The notes: generated by a model from the letters alone, not told the origin. Positions 27,623-36,725 are shown, numbered from the stretch's first letter. The stretch is 64,000 bases of DNA from Acetobacterium woodii (GCA_016213825.1 JACQZP010000013.1:62001-126000), one strand, 5' to 3'. Program-made: numbers and translations.

Positions 27623-28519
27623 ATGAGTGAAGATTGCGGTCAATCCTGTGGATCATGTGGTGAAGAATGTGGCGATCGAAAAGTTGATTTTTTGGAACAA
27701 TCCCATGAATTAAGCAGAATCAAAAAAGTCATTGGTGTCGTTAGTGGAAAAGGTGGGGTTGGTAAATCCATGGTCACTTCGCTGATGGCGGTTAGCATGA
27801 AGCGGCAAGGTTATAATACCGCTATTCTTGATGCGGATATAACCGGCCCATCCATTCCCAAAGCCTTTGGCATCAATAAAAAAGCGATGCCCACAGAATT
27901 AGGTTTGTTTCCCATTTCCAGTAAAACCGGGATTGAAATTATGTCGATAAATCTTTTATTAGAAAATGATACTGATCCAGTTGTTTGGCGAGGACCGGTG
28001 ATTGCAAACACGGTTAAACAATTCTGGACCGATGTGATTTGGGGTGATGTGGATTATATGTTTGTGGACATGCCGCCAGGAACTGGAGATGTGCCATTGA
28101 CTGTTTTTCAATCTCTTCCGGTTGATGGGATTATCATTGTTACCTCGCCCCAGGAATTGGTTTCAATGATTGTGGCCAAAGCCGTTAAGATGGCAAAAAT
28201 GATGAATATTCCAGTTATCGGTCTGGTTGAAAACATGTCCTACTTCGAATGTCCAGATTGCGATAAAAAACACTATTTATTTGGCGAAAGCCGGATCGAA
28301 GAAGTGGCCAAACAGTATGGCATCGATGTGGTTGCAAAAATGCCCATTGATCCATCACTGGCTGGAGCCTGTGACAAAGGGCTGATCGAACTTTTTGAAA
28401 ATAATTGGCTGGATCGCATTATTGAGATTCTGGAGAAGAGTGAACAAGCAGATGAACTGTTTTCGCCAGAATTAGGTAGACATGCGGCAGCAAATCATGT
28501 GGATAGCCGAGCATACTAG
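27623..28519 (+). CDS. Mrp/NBP35-type Fe-S cluster carrier ATPase
   Basis: 298 aa. The N-terminal cysteine-rich leader (CGQSCGSCGEEC, residues about 4-15) resembles the NBP35 N-terminal cluster site. A deviant Walker A, SGKGGVGKS, lies near residue 44, and the ApbC-type CPDC pair near residue 209. It probably carries and inserts [4Fe-4S] clusters. Third gene of the operon, followed by a terminator. Confidence 0.9.
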   Translation: MSEDCGQSCGSCGEECGDRKVDFLEQSHELSRIKKVIGVVSGKGGVGKSMVTSLMAVSMKRQGYNTAILDADITGPSIPKAFGINKKAMPTELGLFPISSKTGIEIMSINLLLENDTDPVVWRGPVIANTVKQFWTDVIWGDVDYMFVDMPPGTGDVPLTVFQSLPVDGIIIVTSPQELVSMIVAKAVKMAKMMNIPVIGLVENMSYFECPDCDKKHYLFGESRIEEVAKQYGIDVVAKMPIDPSLAGACDKGLIELFENNWLDRIIEILEKSEQADELFSPELGRHAAANHVDSRAY

Positions 28520-28570
28520 AATCTGCTCAAAATCAGAAAAAATGATACGATAATTAATCTGAAAATACAA

Positions 28571-28608
28571 AAAACTCTGGTTCGCTTAGTTGAACCAGAG
28601 TTTTTTTT
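28571..28608 (+). terminator. Terminator after the Mrp-type ATPase gene
   Basis: AAAACTCTGGTTC (28571-28583) pairs perfectly with GAACCAGAGTTTT (28592-28604); T run continues to 28608. Confidence 0.92.
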
Positions 28609-28692
28609 ATTGCCTTTGATCTAAATAATATGATTGTCGATATTGGTTAATTCTGATAGAATAAAATAAAAAAACTAAGGGGGTCTGTTCTT

Positions 28693-30024
28693 ATGTCAGC
28701 TTTTAAAAATACCGCACCAGTTGTTTGGTTACTGATTTCCATTGCCGTGTTCATTGGTGGGCTAATTATGCTATTGAATGTTAAACTTGCCTGGGACATT
28801 ATGATGATGAGCATGTCGATTATGCTGATTATCGTGGGTATTATGTACCTGGCATCGATATTTTTGCAAAAAGATGAGAGCAAGTTTAAAGCGCTTGGGA
28901 TTGGGTTAGTTTGTATCCTGGGTGGGATTTTTGTCTACTTCTATCCCCAGTTTTTAAAAGGACCCTTTAGTTTTGCAGTCGGGATGCTGGGGATCATTAT
29001 TGGTTGTTTTGTCTTGATCAGCAGTTTGAAACTAAAAAACGATGGCGCTCCCTGGGTATGGACGCTGTTGGTAGCTCTGGTGTATATCGGGCTGGGTATT
29101 GACATGGCTTTTTTTGCTACCACTGGTCGGTTATTTGGAATCATTTTTGGAATCTATCTGATCTTTTTTGCCTTTAATATTTTTGGCGATGCGCTGGTCA
29201 GTTTGATGAAACACAATGATGGGGCTCAAAAAGCCAAGAAACACATGCGCGTAACCTTGCCGTTGGTTTTTGCAGCATTTTTACCGATGCGAATGTTGAA
29301 AAAGGTGAATGAACTGGTGGAAGAAGAACCCGATGCCTTGTTGCTGTTGGAAGACCACGCTATTGAACGTACCACAGACATGGAGATTTTCATTCATACT
29401 AAAGAGGGGCTGATTCCAGGGATGGGGCATGTGGACGCATCCATCGGAGAGAATGTTTACAGTTATGGGAATTATGACGACTCCACCTGGAAACTGGGCG
29501 GTTTTTTAGCCGATGGCGTTCTGGTTGAAATGCCCAAAGCCGAACATGTAAAACAGGCGCTGAAAGTTGAAAAGAAAATATTAATGGGTTATGGCCTCTC
29601 GCTGACTCCCGAACAAAAAAAAGGCGTCCAGGATCAATTGGACAACCTCCTTTCGCAGGTGCTTCCCTGGGAACCAAAGGCGGAACAAGCCGATAAGGGA
29701 GAAATTGAAGGCGATCCAAAGGATTTTGAAGATGTATCCAGTCAACTTTACAACGACGCCAAAGCAAGCTTTTATAAATTTCAGCAGGGTAATGAATTTA
29801 AAACTTATTATGCTCTAGGAACCAATTGCGTCAAACTGGTAGACGTTATTGTGGGTAAAACCGGGATCGATCTGATTAAGGTAAATGGTATTATTACCCC
29901 TGGAGCCTATCTAGATTATTTGGATCGGTTATATGACCGGGGCGATTCGATTGTGGTGTCCAGAACCTTATATCAGGACATTGAGAACAACATCGAAAAG
30001 GATGCGGCAGTCAATCCGGCATAA
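28693..30024 (+). CDS. DUF308/HdeD-like membrane protein with large C-terminal cytosolic domain
   Basis: 443 aa. About six hydrophobic helices occupy residues 10-185, in the repeated hairpin pattern of HdeD/DUF308 proteins. The remaining ~250 residues are soluble, with alternating charged helices and a segment (about 225-285) that contains HTKEGLIPGMGHVDASIG. I do not know a function for the soluble part; the fusion is longer than a typical HdeD protein (about 190 aa). Monocistronic, convergent with the Crp-family gene. Confidence 0.72.
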   Translation: MSAFKNTAPVVWLLISIAVFIGGLIMLLNVKLAWDIMMMSMSIMLIIVGIMYLASIFLQKDESKFKALGIGLVCILGGIFVYFYPQFLKGPFSFAVGMLGIIIGCFVLISSLKLKNDGAPWVWTLLVALVYIGLGIDMAFFATTGRLFGIIFGIYLIFFAFNIFGDALVSLMKHNDGAQKAKKHMRVTLPLVFAAFLPMRMLKKVNELVEEEPDALLLLEDHAIERTTDMEIFIHTKEGLIPGMGHVDASIGENVYSYGNYDDSTWKLGGFLADGVLVEMPKAEHVKQALKVEKKILMGYGLSLTPEQKKGVQDQLDNLLSQVLPWEPKAEQADKGEIEGDPKDFEDVSSQLYNDAKASFYKFQQGNEFKTYYALGTNCVKLVDVIVGKTGIDLIKVNGIITPGAYLDYLDRLYDRGDSIVVSRTLYQDIENNIEKDAAVNPA

Positions 30025-30050
30025 AGGCTGAAAAGCGCTGCAAATATTTC

Positions 30051-30707
30051 TTAAAGTAGCTTGAAATGATTATTATCATATTCGATAGTGCCTTCTTTTT
30101 GAAGTTTGGAAAGAACGCGGGATAAGGCACTACGATCAACACATAAAAAATCTGCTAATTCATTACGGGTAAAGGGAATCTCAAAGGCGAGGTTTCCTTT
30201 TTTTTCGGCCTGAAGTGATAAATAGGAAAGAACCTTATCCTGAATCGATCGTCGCGACAATAACTGGTTCTTATTGCTGAGCAGGATATTCTTCCGGGCG
30301 AGAATTTTTAACAAATTTTCAATCAGATGATTATGAAAAACGCAAGAGTTGGGGCAGGTATTAATAATCCGTTCGATCCCCAGAAACATGACGGTCGCGT
30401 TGGTTTTGGCTAGAACCGTCACCGGACTTTCCTTGATACCGGCACTGGCAAAGGCTTCGCCAAAGATATGGCTGGGACTTAGTTCTGTGAGAATCGAGCG
30501 ATTGCCATAATAATCTTCCTGAATCACCTGAGCTTCTCCGGATAAGATGACCCCCACTGCGGTCACCGGTTGACCGGTTAGCAGAATGATTTCACCCCGG
30601 TCATAGGACTTTTCTTCACCACCCAAACATTGAAGCATGGCTTCAAGATTTTCATCAATGCCATCAAATAACTTTACTTTTCTTAATATATCTAAGTTTT
30701 TATTCAT
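30051..30707 (-). CDS. Crp/Fnr-family transcriptional regulator
   Basis: 218 aa. N-terminal cyclic-nucleotide-binding-like domain (about 15-130), then a CPNSC/VFHN segment common in Clostridia Crp/Fnr proteins, then the C-terminal helix-turn-helix (TRNELADFLCVDRSALSRVL). It lacks an obvious four-cysteine FNR cluster. It is divergent from the ferredoxin-like gene at 30807, and a perfect palindrome lies 14 bp from its start, so it probably controls both directions. Confidence 0.9.
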   Translation of the reverse strand: MNKNLDILRKVKLFDGIDENLEAMLQCLGGEEKSYDRGEIILLTGQPVTAVGVILSGEAQVIQEDYYGNRSILTELSPSHIFGEAFASAGIKESPVTVLAKTNATVMFLGIERIINTCPNSCVFHNHLIENLLKILARKNILLSNKNQLLSRRSIQDKVLSYLSLQAEKKGNLAFEIPFTRNELADFLCVDRSALSRVLSKLQKEGTIEYDNNHFKLL

Positions 30708-30720
30708 AATTTCCCTTTAT

Positions 30721-30734
30721 GTTGCATATGCAAC
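30721..30734. promoter_or_regulatory. Candidate Crp/Fnr operator
   Basis: Perfect 14-bp palindrome GTTGCATATGCAAC in the gap between the divergent Crp/Fnr gene and the ferredoxin-like gene. AT-rich -10-like sequence for the + gene follows near 30751-30757, placing the palindrome about 40 bp before the start site, a usual activator position. Confidence 0.65.
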
Positions 30735-30806
30735 AGTAGTTTTGGGTAGATTATATTATGATTGGTACAAGAAATCAATACACGATATTCCAAGGAGGAA
30801 AAAAAG

Positions 30807-31610
30807 ATGATCCGAAAAATAATTACGATAGATGAAAAAAAATGCAATGGCTGTGGACTATGTGCAGAAGCCTGCCACGAAGGCGCCATCGGAATGGTTG
30901 ATGGGGTGGCAAAATTATTAAGAGATGACTATTGTGATGGACTGGGAGATTGTTTGCCAAGCTGTCCCACCGAAGCGATTACCTTTGTCGAACGAGAAGC
31001 GGAGGCTTATGACGAAGCGGCCGTTCTTGAAAATATGAAAAAGAAAGCAGCGACACAAAAAAGTAATGAGAAAAAATCGGGCGGATGTCCGGGAACCCAG
31101 GCGAAAACAATTACCCATGAAACCACGGCAGCGGATGACGGTTTAGAACCGTTGGCCTGTGGCTGTCCTGGTTCCTCGTCAAAAGCAATTGTCAGAGAAA
31201 CCGCAGTAGAAGAAAAACAGACTACATCGGCAGCCCCAGAATCCCAATTACGACAATGGCCGGTTCAAATCAAACTGGCTCCGGTTAATGCTCCTTATTT
31301 CAATGGTGCCCACTTGTTGATTGCGGCCGATTGTACGGCATATGCCTATGCTGATTTTCATAATCGCTTTATCAAAAATAAAATTACTCTAATTGGTTGC
31401 CCCAAGCTGGATGCTGTCGATTATGCGGAAAAGCTTACTGAGATATTGAAACTCAATGATATTAAAAGCGTCACCGTCGTACGAATGGAAGTACCCTGTT
31501 GCGGAGGAATCACGGCAGCGGTTACCACTGCGCTCCAAAATTCAGGAAAAATGATTCCCTGGCAGGTACTGACTGTCACCACCGACGGAAAAGTTTTAGA
31601 AAATGTATAA
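30807..31610 (+). CDS. Ferredoxin-like protein with two N-terminal [4Fe-4S] motifs
   Basis: 267 aa from the ATG at 30807 (CAAGGAGGAA upstream; the longer frame from 30762 lacks an RBS). CxxCxxCxxxC at C14-C24 and a second cluster with CDGLGDCLPSCP give two clusters. Two CGCPG/GGCPG motifs follow in a linker, then a C-terminal domain with GCPKLD and PCCGG, similar to proteins annotated as 4Fe-4S binding with a CooC/Hcp context. It is probably an electron carrier for an enzyme elsewhere, activated by the divergent Crp/Fnr regulator. Confidence 0.82.
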   Translation: MIRKIITIDEKKCNGCGLCAEACHEGAIGMVDGVAKLLRDDYCDGLGDCLPSCPTEAITFVEREAEAYDEAAVLENMKKKAATQKSNEKKSGGCPGTQAKTITHETTAADDGLEPLACGCPGSSSKAIVRETAVEEKQTTSAAPESQLRQWPVQIKLAPVNAPYFNGAHLLIAADCTAYAYADFHNRFIKNKITLIGCPKLDAVDYAEKLTEILKLNDIKSVTVVRMEVPCCGGITAAVTTALQNSGKMIPWQVLTVTTDGKVLENV

Positions 31611-31640
31611 AAATGATTACAAACTAGGAGGATCCAACTT

Positions 31641-31982
31641 ATGGAAAAAAACTATTTGAAAAATATTGATGTTGCTGAGGTATTGACGCTGGTAGACCTG
31701 GTAGCATATCAAAGTAATCAGATCGTCAGCAAGACCTTGGCCCAGTCATCAGCACTGAGCTTAACATTATTTGCTTTTGACAAGGGCGAAGAAATCAGCT
31801 CCCACGCATCTGATGGCGATGCAATGATTATTGCCCTTGATGGGGAGGGCGAAATTACAATTTCTGGTGAAAAATATGTCGTAAAAAAAGGTGAAACGAT
31901 TGTTATGCCAGCTAATAAACCACATGCGGTTTATGCAAAAGAACAATTTAAGATGTTTTTAGTTGTCGTTTTCCCTCAATAG
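31641..31982 (+). CDS. Small cupin-domain protein
   Basis: 113 aa single cupin barrel. Motif 1 is partly degenerate (EEISSHASDGDAMIIALDGEGE) and motif 2 is GETIVMPANKPHAVYA with the metal-ligand histidine. Starts 30 bp after the ferredoxin-like gene and is likely cotranscribed. Such cupins often sit with Crp-controlled anaerobic redox genes; the ligand is unknown. Confidence 0.88.
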   Translation: MEKNYLKNIDVAEVLTLVDLVAYQSNQIVSKTLAQSSALSLTLFAFDKGEEISSHASDGDAMIIALDGEGEITISGEKYVVKKGETIVMPANKPHAVYAKEQFKMFLVVVFPQ

Positions 31983-32292
31983 GGGGAGTAAATTAAGATA
32001 AGTTGACAAAGAATAATTTCAAATAACACCCTAACCTGTAAAAATTTGTCCTGAAATTTGTTGCCTTTAAAATATGGTTCTATCCCAAATCTCCAGGGAT
32101 AGGACTTTTTTTATTTAAAAATGGAACAATAGCTCAATTTAGAGATCGAAAATGAAATGCATTTGAAATTAGAATGCAATGTCCGAATGACAAAAAAATA
32201 CTGGTGCTAGCATAGTTTCGTAAACCTTTACAGAACTTAGAAAAAAATATTTTACAAAGGTCTTAATTTGAGCTTTATATGATAAAGTTCTG
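31983..32292. other. Intergenic stretch upstream of the acs cluster
   Basis: It holds a terminator at 32077-32112 (TATCCC pairs with GGGATA, extended to 10 pairs with one wobble, then T7). No gene is supported in the rest of this span. Confidence 0.7.
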
Positions 32293-32349
32293 TTGTAAAA
32301 TCAGAATGATTATGATATGATAGCCCTGTCGATACATATATATACAAGT
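32293..32349 (+). promoter_or_regulatory. Promoter of the acs cluster with shared element
   Basis: TTGTAA (32293-32298), 17-bp spacer, TATGAT (32316-32321). Starting 11 bp past the -10, 32332-32349 reads ATACATATATATACAAGT; this matches 16 of 18 bases with the element at 36606-36623 behind the acsD promoter. Confidence 0.65.
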
Positions 32350-32446
32350 TGACAAAATACGAATTTTTCCTGTTGAAAAATCAGTGATAATAACATACAC
32401 TGTAAAAAGAAAATTGACCGGGAAAACAATAATGGAGGAAAACATT

Positions 32447-33235
32447 ATGGCTTTTAATATTGCAGTTGCAGGTAAAGGTGGCGTTGGTAAAACAAGTCTG
32501 ACCGGTATGCTTATTGAATATTTAGTTGCAGAAGGCTTAGGTCCTATCTTAGCAGTGGATGCTGATGCCAATGCAAACCTTAACGAAGTGCTGGGGGAAG
32601 AGGTAGATCTTTCCATTGGTGAAATTAAAGAAGAGGTTAATCGGGCTGAAATGGAGGGGGTACCACTATCTCCTGGCGTTACAAAATCAGATTTTCTTCA
32701 ATTACGATTAAATCAGGCGGTTGCAGAAGGTAACGGTTATGATCTGCTTGTTATGGGACGTAGTCAGGGCGCTGGTTGCTACTGTTATGTTAATGGGATT
32801 TTAAAAACTCAACTGGATCTGTTAGCTAAAAATTACCAATACATCATTGTCGATAACGAAGCTGGAATGGAACATTTAAGTCGCGGTACACTGGGTAAAA
32901 TTGACATGCTTATTCTTGTCAGTGACTGTTCCCGTCGAGGGATTCAGGCAGTTGGTCGGATTAAAGAGTTAGTGGCTGAACTTAAATTAAAAGTACCAGT
33001 GATTAAACTCATTGTCAACCGCGCACCAGATGGCGTGTTAAACGAAGGAACTGCTGAAGAAATTGAAAAACAGGGTTTGGATCTGATCGGTGTTGTGCCA
33101 CTGGATCAAAATGTTTTTGAATATGACGCCTATGGCAAACCATTGGTTCAGCTTCCGGCTGATTCACCAGCTAAAGTTGCCTTGAGAGATATTGTTAATA
33201 AATTGGAAATCATCAAAAACGGAAAAAATAAATAA
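32447..33235 (+). CDS. cooC: CooC-type nickel-insertion ATPase (copy 1)
   Basis: 262 aa from the ATG at 32447 (GGAGG at 32434-32438); the frame extends upstream without an RBS. Deviant Walker A GKGGVGKTS at residues 9-17, and the CooC nickel-binding motif CYC in GAGCYCYVNG near residue 112. CooC/AcsF proteins use ATP to mature the nickel site of CODH or ACS. It differs clearly from the second copy at 42093, so the two probably serve different clusters (C-cluster versus A-cluster). Confidence 0.92.
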   Translation: MAFNIAVAGKGGVGKTSLTGMLIEYLVAEGLGPILAVDADANANLNEVLGEEVDLSIGEIKEEVNRAEMEGVPLSPGVTKSDFLQLRLNQAVAEGNGYDLLVMGRSQGAGCYCYVNGILKTQLDLLAKNYQYIIVDNEAGMEHLSRGTLGKIDMLILVSDCSRRGIQAVGRIKELVAELKLKVPVIKLIVNRAPDGVLNEGTAEEIEKQGLDLIGVVPLDQNVFEYDAYGKPLVQLPADSPAKVALRDIVNKLEIIKNGKNK

Positions 33236-33240
33236 TAAAA

Positions 33241-33264
33241 AAAAGGGCTGTTTACAGCCCTTTT
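33241..33264 (+). terminator. Hairpin between cooC1 and acsV
   Basis: AAAAGGGCTG (33241-33250) pairs with CAGCCCTTTT (33255-33264), 4-nt loop, with T4 only. It may be a leaky terminator that sets cooC1 apart from acsV. Confidence 0.75.
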
Positions 33265-33297
33265 AGACGGAAACTGCGGAAAAGGGGAGATTGTTAG

Positions 33298-35223
33298 ATG
33301 AATAAGGTACGATTTAAAATTAAAGGTAAAAGAGCTGTTGATTTAATTGCAAGAGACGATGAAAATTTACTGGAAGCCGCAAGACGAGCTGGTGTTATGA
33401 TCGACTCACCGTGTAGTGGAAATGCTACTTGCGGTAAATGTAAGGTGAAAATTGAATCTGGTCAGGTTAAAACGGAAAAAACCAGACATATTTCAGAGGA
33501 AGAAATGGCCCAGGGAATCGTCCTTTCCTGTAACTCAACCATCATTGAAGATATCGAGGTGGAAGTACCTGATTTAGCGTCTTCTTTTGTAAACGAAATG
33601 CAGATTACCGATCTATCGAACAATGAAAATAAAAACATCAAATATGTTCGTAAGAAAATGATCAAGGAAGGTATGACCAATGCCAGTCGGCTCTGGTCAG
33701 AGATCATTCAGCTTCCATGTCCCAGCATTGAAGACAACAGTGCCGATGAAGATCGGTTGAAACTATATTTTAAACAGAACCTAGGTTATGAAGATATTGC
33801 CATCAGTTTGAATGTCATTAAAAAGCTTCCAGATGCGTTTAGAAAAAATGATTTTTTGATTGAAGTAGTTTATCTGAAACGACGGGAAGTGGCTGAAATT
33901 CTTGATGTCAAACCGGCAAACGGCGAAAAGTCGGTTCTCTATGGGATTGCCCTGGACATTGGAACCACTTCTGTTTCGGCCTGTCTGGTGGATATGAATA
34001 CCAATGAGATTCTGACAAAAGCTTCAATGGGAAATGCTCAGGTCAAATATGGAGCAGACGTTATTAATCGGATCGTCTATTCAGAAAAACCTGGTGGCCT
34101 GGAAAATCTGCGAAAAGCGATTGTGGATGAAAGCATTAACAACCTGATCGAAAAGATGGTCAAGACCGTCGGCATCACCAAAGAAGACATCTATGAAGTG
34201 TGTGCTGCAGGTAATACCACCATGAACCACTTGCTATTGGGTGTAAACCCGGATTATTTAAGACGGGAACCATTTATTCCGGCTATTAATGATATTCCCG
34301 AAATGAAATGTGCAGACCTCGGCATCAATGTCAATCTGGAAGGAAAAATTTATTTGGCGCCATCAGTGGCCAGTTACGTTGGCGGTGATATAACTGCCGG
34401 AGTCTTTGCAGTGCCAGTCTGGATGCGGGAAGACTTCACCATGCTGGTGGATTTGGGAACCAATGGAGAGATTGTCTTCGGTAACAAAGACTTTTTGATG
34501 ACCTGCGCCTGTTCCGCTGGACCAGCCTTTGAAGGCGGAGAAATCAGTTGTGGGACCAGAGCGGTGCCAGGAGCCATTGAAGAAGTTAAAATAAATGACG
34601 AAGATTTGCGTCCTTTTTACAATACCATTGGACATACAAGTCCAGTTGGAATTTGCGGTTCCGGAATTATCGACTTAATCTGCGAAATGAAGCGAACCGG
34701 CATTATTAACGGTAAAGGGCGAATGGAACGGGATCTGAATCATCCCCGGATCAAATTTGATGAATATGGCATTGGCCAATATTATCTTTACTCTAAGGAA
34801 TTAGATAATGGCTCAAAAGATATTTATATCACAGAAATTGACATCGACAGTTTTATTAAGGCTAAAGGGGCAGTATTCTCTGCTATTTATATCTTGATGG
34901 AAAGCCTGGATATGCCCATCGATGTGCTGGAAAATATTTATGTCGCCGGTGGTATTGGTACCAATCTGGACATTACCAATGCGATCGCCCTGGGAATGCT
35001 CCCTGATATACCGGTGGAAAAGTATTTCTATATTGGCAATAGTTCGATGCAGGGATGTTATCTGGCATTGACCCTCAGTGAAGGCAAAGACAAAATTAGG
35101 GAAATATCTCAAAATATGACCTATATGGAATTAAGTGTTCACCCAACCTATATGGATGAATTTATATCAGCCTGCTTTATTCCGCATACAAACATGAATT
35201 TATTCCCTTCTCTGCAAAACTAA
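33298..35223 (+). CDS. acsV: Reductive activator of the corrinoid iron-sulfur protein (AcsV/RACo)
   Basis: 641 aa. N-terminal [2Fe-2S] domain with ligands C39, C45, C48 and C78, a linker, and a C-terminal ASKHA-type ATPase domain starting near residue 217 (IALDIGTTSVSACL) with the AAGNTTMNHLLLG and VDLGTNGEIVFG nucleotide motifs. RACo uses ATP to reduce inactive Co(II) in the corrinoid protein AcsCD back to Co(I). Length is normal for the family. Confidence 0.94.
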   Translation: MNKVRFKIKGKRAVDLIARDDENLLEAARRAGVMIDSPCSGNATCGKCKVKIESGQVKTEKTRHISEEEMAQGIVLSCNSTIIEDIEVEVPDLASSFVNEMQITDLSNNENKNIKYVRKKMIKEGMTNASRLWSEIIQLPCPSIEDNSADEDRLKLYFKQNLGYEDIAISLNVIKKLPDAFRKNDFLIEVVYLKRREVAEILDVKPANGEKSVLYGIALDIGTTSVSACLVDMNTNEILTKASMGNAQVKYGADVINRIVYSEKPGGLENLRKAIVDESINNLIEKMVKTVGITKEDIYEVCAAGNTTMNHLLLGVNPDYLRREPFIPAINDIPEMKCADLGINVNLEGKIYLAPSVASYVGGDITAGVFAVPVWMREDFTMLVDLGTNGEIVFGNKDFLMTCACSAGPAFEGGEISCGTRAVPGAIEEVKINDEDLRPFYNTIGHTSPVGICGSGIIDLICEMKRTGIINGKGRMERDLNHPRIKFDEYGIGQYYLYSKELDNGSKDIYITEIDIDSFIKAKGAVFSAIYILMESLDMPIDVLENIYVAGGIGTNLDITNAIALGMLPDIPVEKYFYIGNSSMQGCYLALTLSEGKDKIREISQNMTYMELSVHPTYMDEFISACFIPHTNMNLFPSLQN

Positions 35224-35238
35224 AATAGGAGATTATGA

Positions 35239-35886
35239 ATGGAAAATACATTACGGGATGAAACCGCAATTGAAGAAAAAAGAAAAGATAAAATACCCTA
35301 TGATCACTATAAAGGGCTGTTAAAAGATCTTGATCCTCAAACGATCGCTCGAAACAGCACCTGTCCCTATGATGAAGAAGGTAGCTTTTTTACCGCTACC
35401 CTGATGGGAACCCCTTATAAGGTTGCCTATCCGCAGGGTGATGTGACCGACATAAATGGACAGGACTTTGATAATTATAAACTCAAAACCATGATCTTGC
35501 GTTATCTTATCAATGCCAAAGGGGTCAAAGCGACTGGCGAAAATATTGCTTATCGGGATGTTTCAGGTGGCAATGTTTATTTTGCCTGCTTTGAAGGACG
35601 TTGCTTGAAGCGATTTGCCTTCACCTTTAACTATAATATTGAAGGTTTGAAAAAAGCCATGGCGGCTTTAAATGCCGAACCACAAAAACTTGGAGACTTG
35701 TCTTACCGGTTCGAGGTTATCAATAATATGTTTATGACCGTGATCTTATGGGTCGGTGATGATGAATTCCCGCCAGAGGCGCAGATACTATTTGATGCTA
35801 ATTTCCCCAGTGCCTTTAGTGCTGAGGATATGGCAGTTATGGGTGATATTTTCATTCCGGCTTTAAAAGAACTCAGTAAGAAATAA
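35239..35886 (+). CDS. DUF3786 protein (first of two)
   Basis: 215 aa soluble protein. Recognisable blocks are the ILRYLINAKGV segment near the middle and VGDDEFPPEAQILFDANFP near the end. The family is common beside acs genes, but no function is established. Its stop and the next start overlap by one base. A role in corrinoid protein or cluster maturation is inferred from place only. Confidence 0.78.
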   Translation: MENTLRDETAIEEKRKDKIPYDHYKGLLKDLDPQTIARNSTCPYDEEGSFFTATLMGTPYKVAYPQGDVTDINGQDFDNYKLKTMILRYLINAKGVKATGENIAYRDVSGGNVYFACFEGRCLKRFAFTFNYNIEGLKKAMAALNAEPQKLGDLSYRFEVINNMFMTVILWVGDDEFPPEAQILFDANFPSAFSAEDMAVMGDIFIPALKELSKK

Positions 35887-36539
35887 TGCAACAACAAAAA
35901 ATAAATATGGATCCCCATTTTTCGGAAAGTAGCTACATCGTTAACCGTGATTTATTTAAAAATTATGATCCCGTTGATATGAGTGAAAAATCAAAATCCA
36001 GTTTTGATCCGAAAAGTGGGCGGTTTGAGATAGCCGTTCTTGGTGAAACTTATTTTATTGACTACCCCAGTGGTATTGTGCTCAATGCCCAGAGTGAAGA
36101 ATTTGACAATTACTCGATAAAAATTTTTATTCTCAGATATTTAATGAATGCCGATGGAAAAGAAAATACCAATCAATGGATTAGTTTTAAAGAATTTCCA
36201 GACGGCCCAATCTATTATGCTAATTTCCATAAACGTTGTCTGCAGGTTTTTGCACAAATAGGGAATCAAAACCCTGAGTCCCTAAAAGACTATATGAAAG
36301 TATTGAATGGCGTCCCTTTTGACAAAGGTGATCTTTCCTGGCAGTTTACGGTAATGCCTGGAGTCGACATTGTCTGGATTTTATGGTTTGGGGATGATGA
36401 GTTTGAAGCGGAATCGCAAATACTGTTTGATAAAAAATTAACAAATGTTTTTAATATCAAAGATCTAGCGATTTTAGGTGATGTTTTAATGATTTCACTG
36501 AAAACCTTTACTTTCTCTTTAGGGTCTGAAAAAAATTAG
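35886..36539 (+). CDS. DUF3786 protein (second of two)
   Basis: 217 aa, a diverged paralog of the preceding gene (shared ILRYLMNADGK, KRCLQVFA, WFGDDEFEAESQILFD). Coupled to it by a one-base overlap. Two tandem copies suggest a heterodimer or specialised pair. Followed by a fresh promoter for acsD. Confidence 0.76.
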   Translation: MQQQKINMDPHFSESSYIVNRDLFKNYDPVDMSEKSKSSFDPKSGRFEIAVLGETYFIDYPSGIVLNAQSEEFDNYSIKIFILRYLMNADGKENTNQWISFKEFPDGPIYYANFHKRCLQVFAQIGNQNPESLKDYMKVLNGVPFDKGDLSWQFTVMPGVDIVWILWFGDDEFEAESQILFDKKLTNVFNIKDLAILGDVLMISLKTFTFSLGSEKN

Positions 36540-36569
36540 GATAAATTTTAGAAAAATGCCGAAAATTAA

Positions 36570-36623
36570 TTGACAAACTTTTAACTAATATAGTACAATC
36601 TGTGTATACTTATATATACAGGT
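36570..36623 (+). promoter_or_regulatory. Promoter of acsD with shared element
   Basis: TTGACA (36570-36575), 18-bp spacer, TACAAT (36594-36599). The 18-bp element ATACTTATATATACAGGT at 36606-36623 starts 7 bp past the -10. It gives the structural acs genes their own strong promoter apart from the maturation genes. Confidence 0.75.
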
Positions 36624-36725
36624 AAAAAGCTGTAGAATATGTAATGGTTTTAATTTGGTTTTAAAGTGTCATGCTTTGAAATAAATATTTTGAAAAAAGG
36701 TAACAGGTTAGGAGGAAACAAAAAA

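Noticed and set aside
26800-28519. Nitrogen fixation genes
   Set aside because: A NifX-like protein is present but no nifHDK, nifE/N or nifB; the Mrp and DUF134 neighbours mark a non-nif operon.
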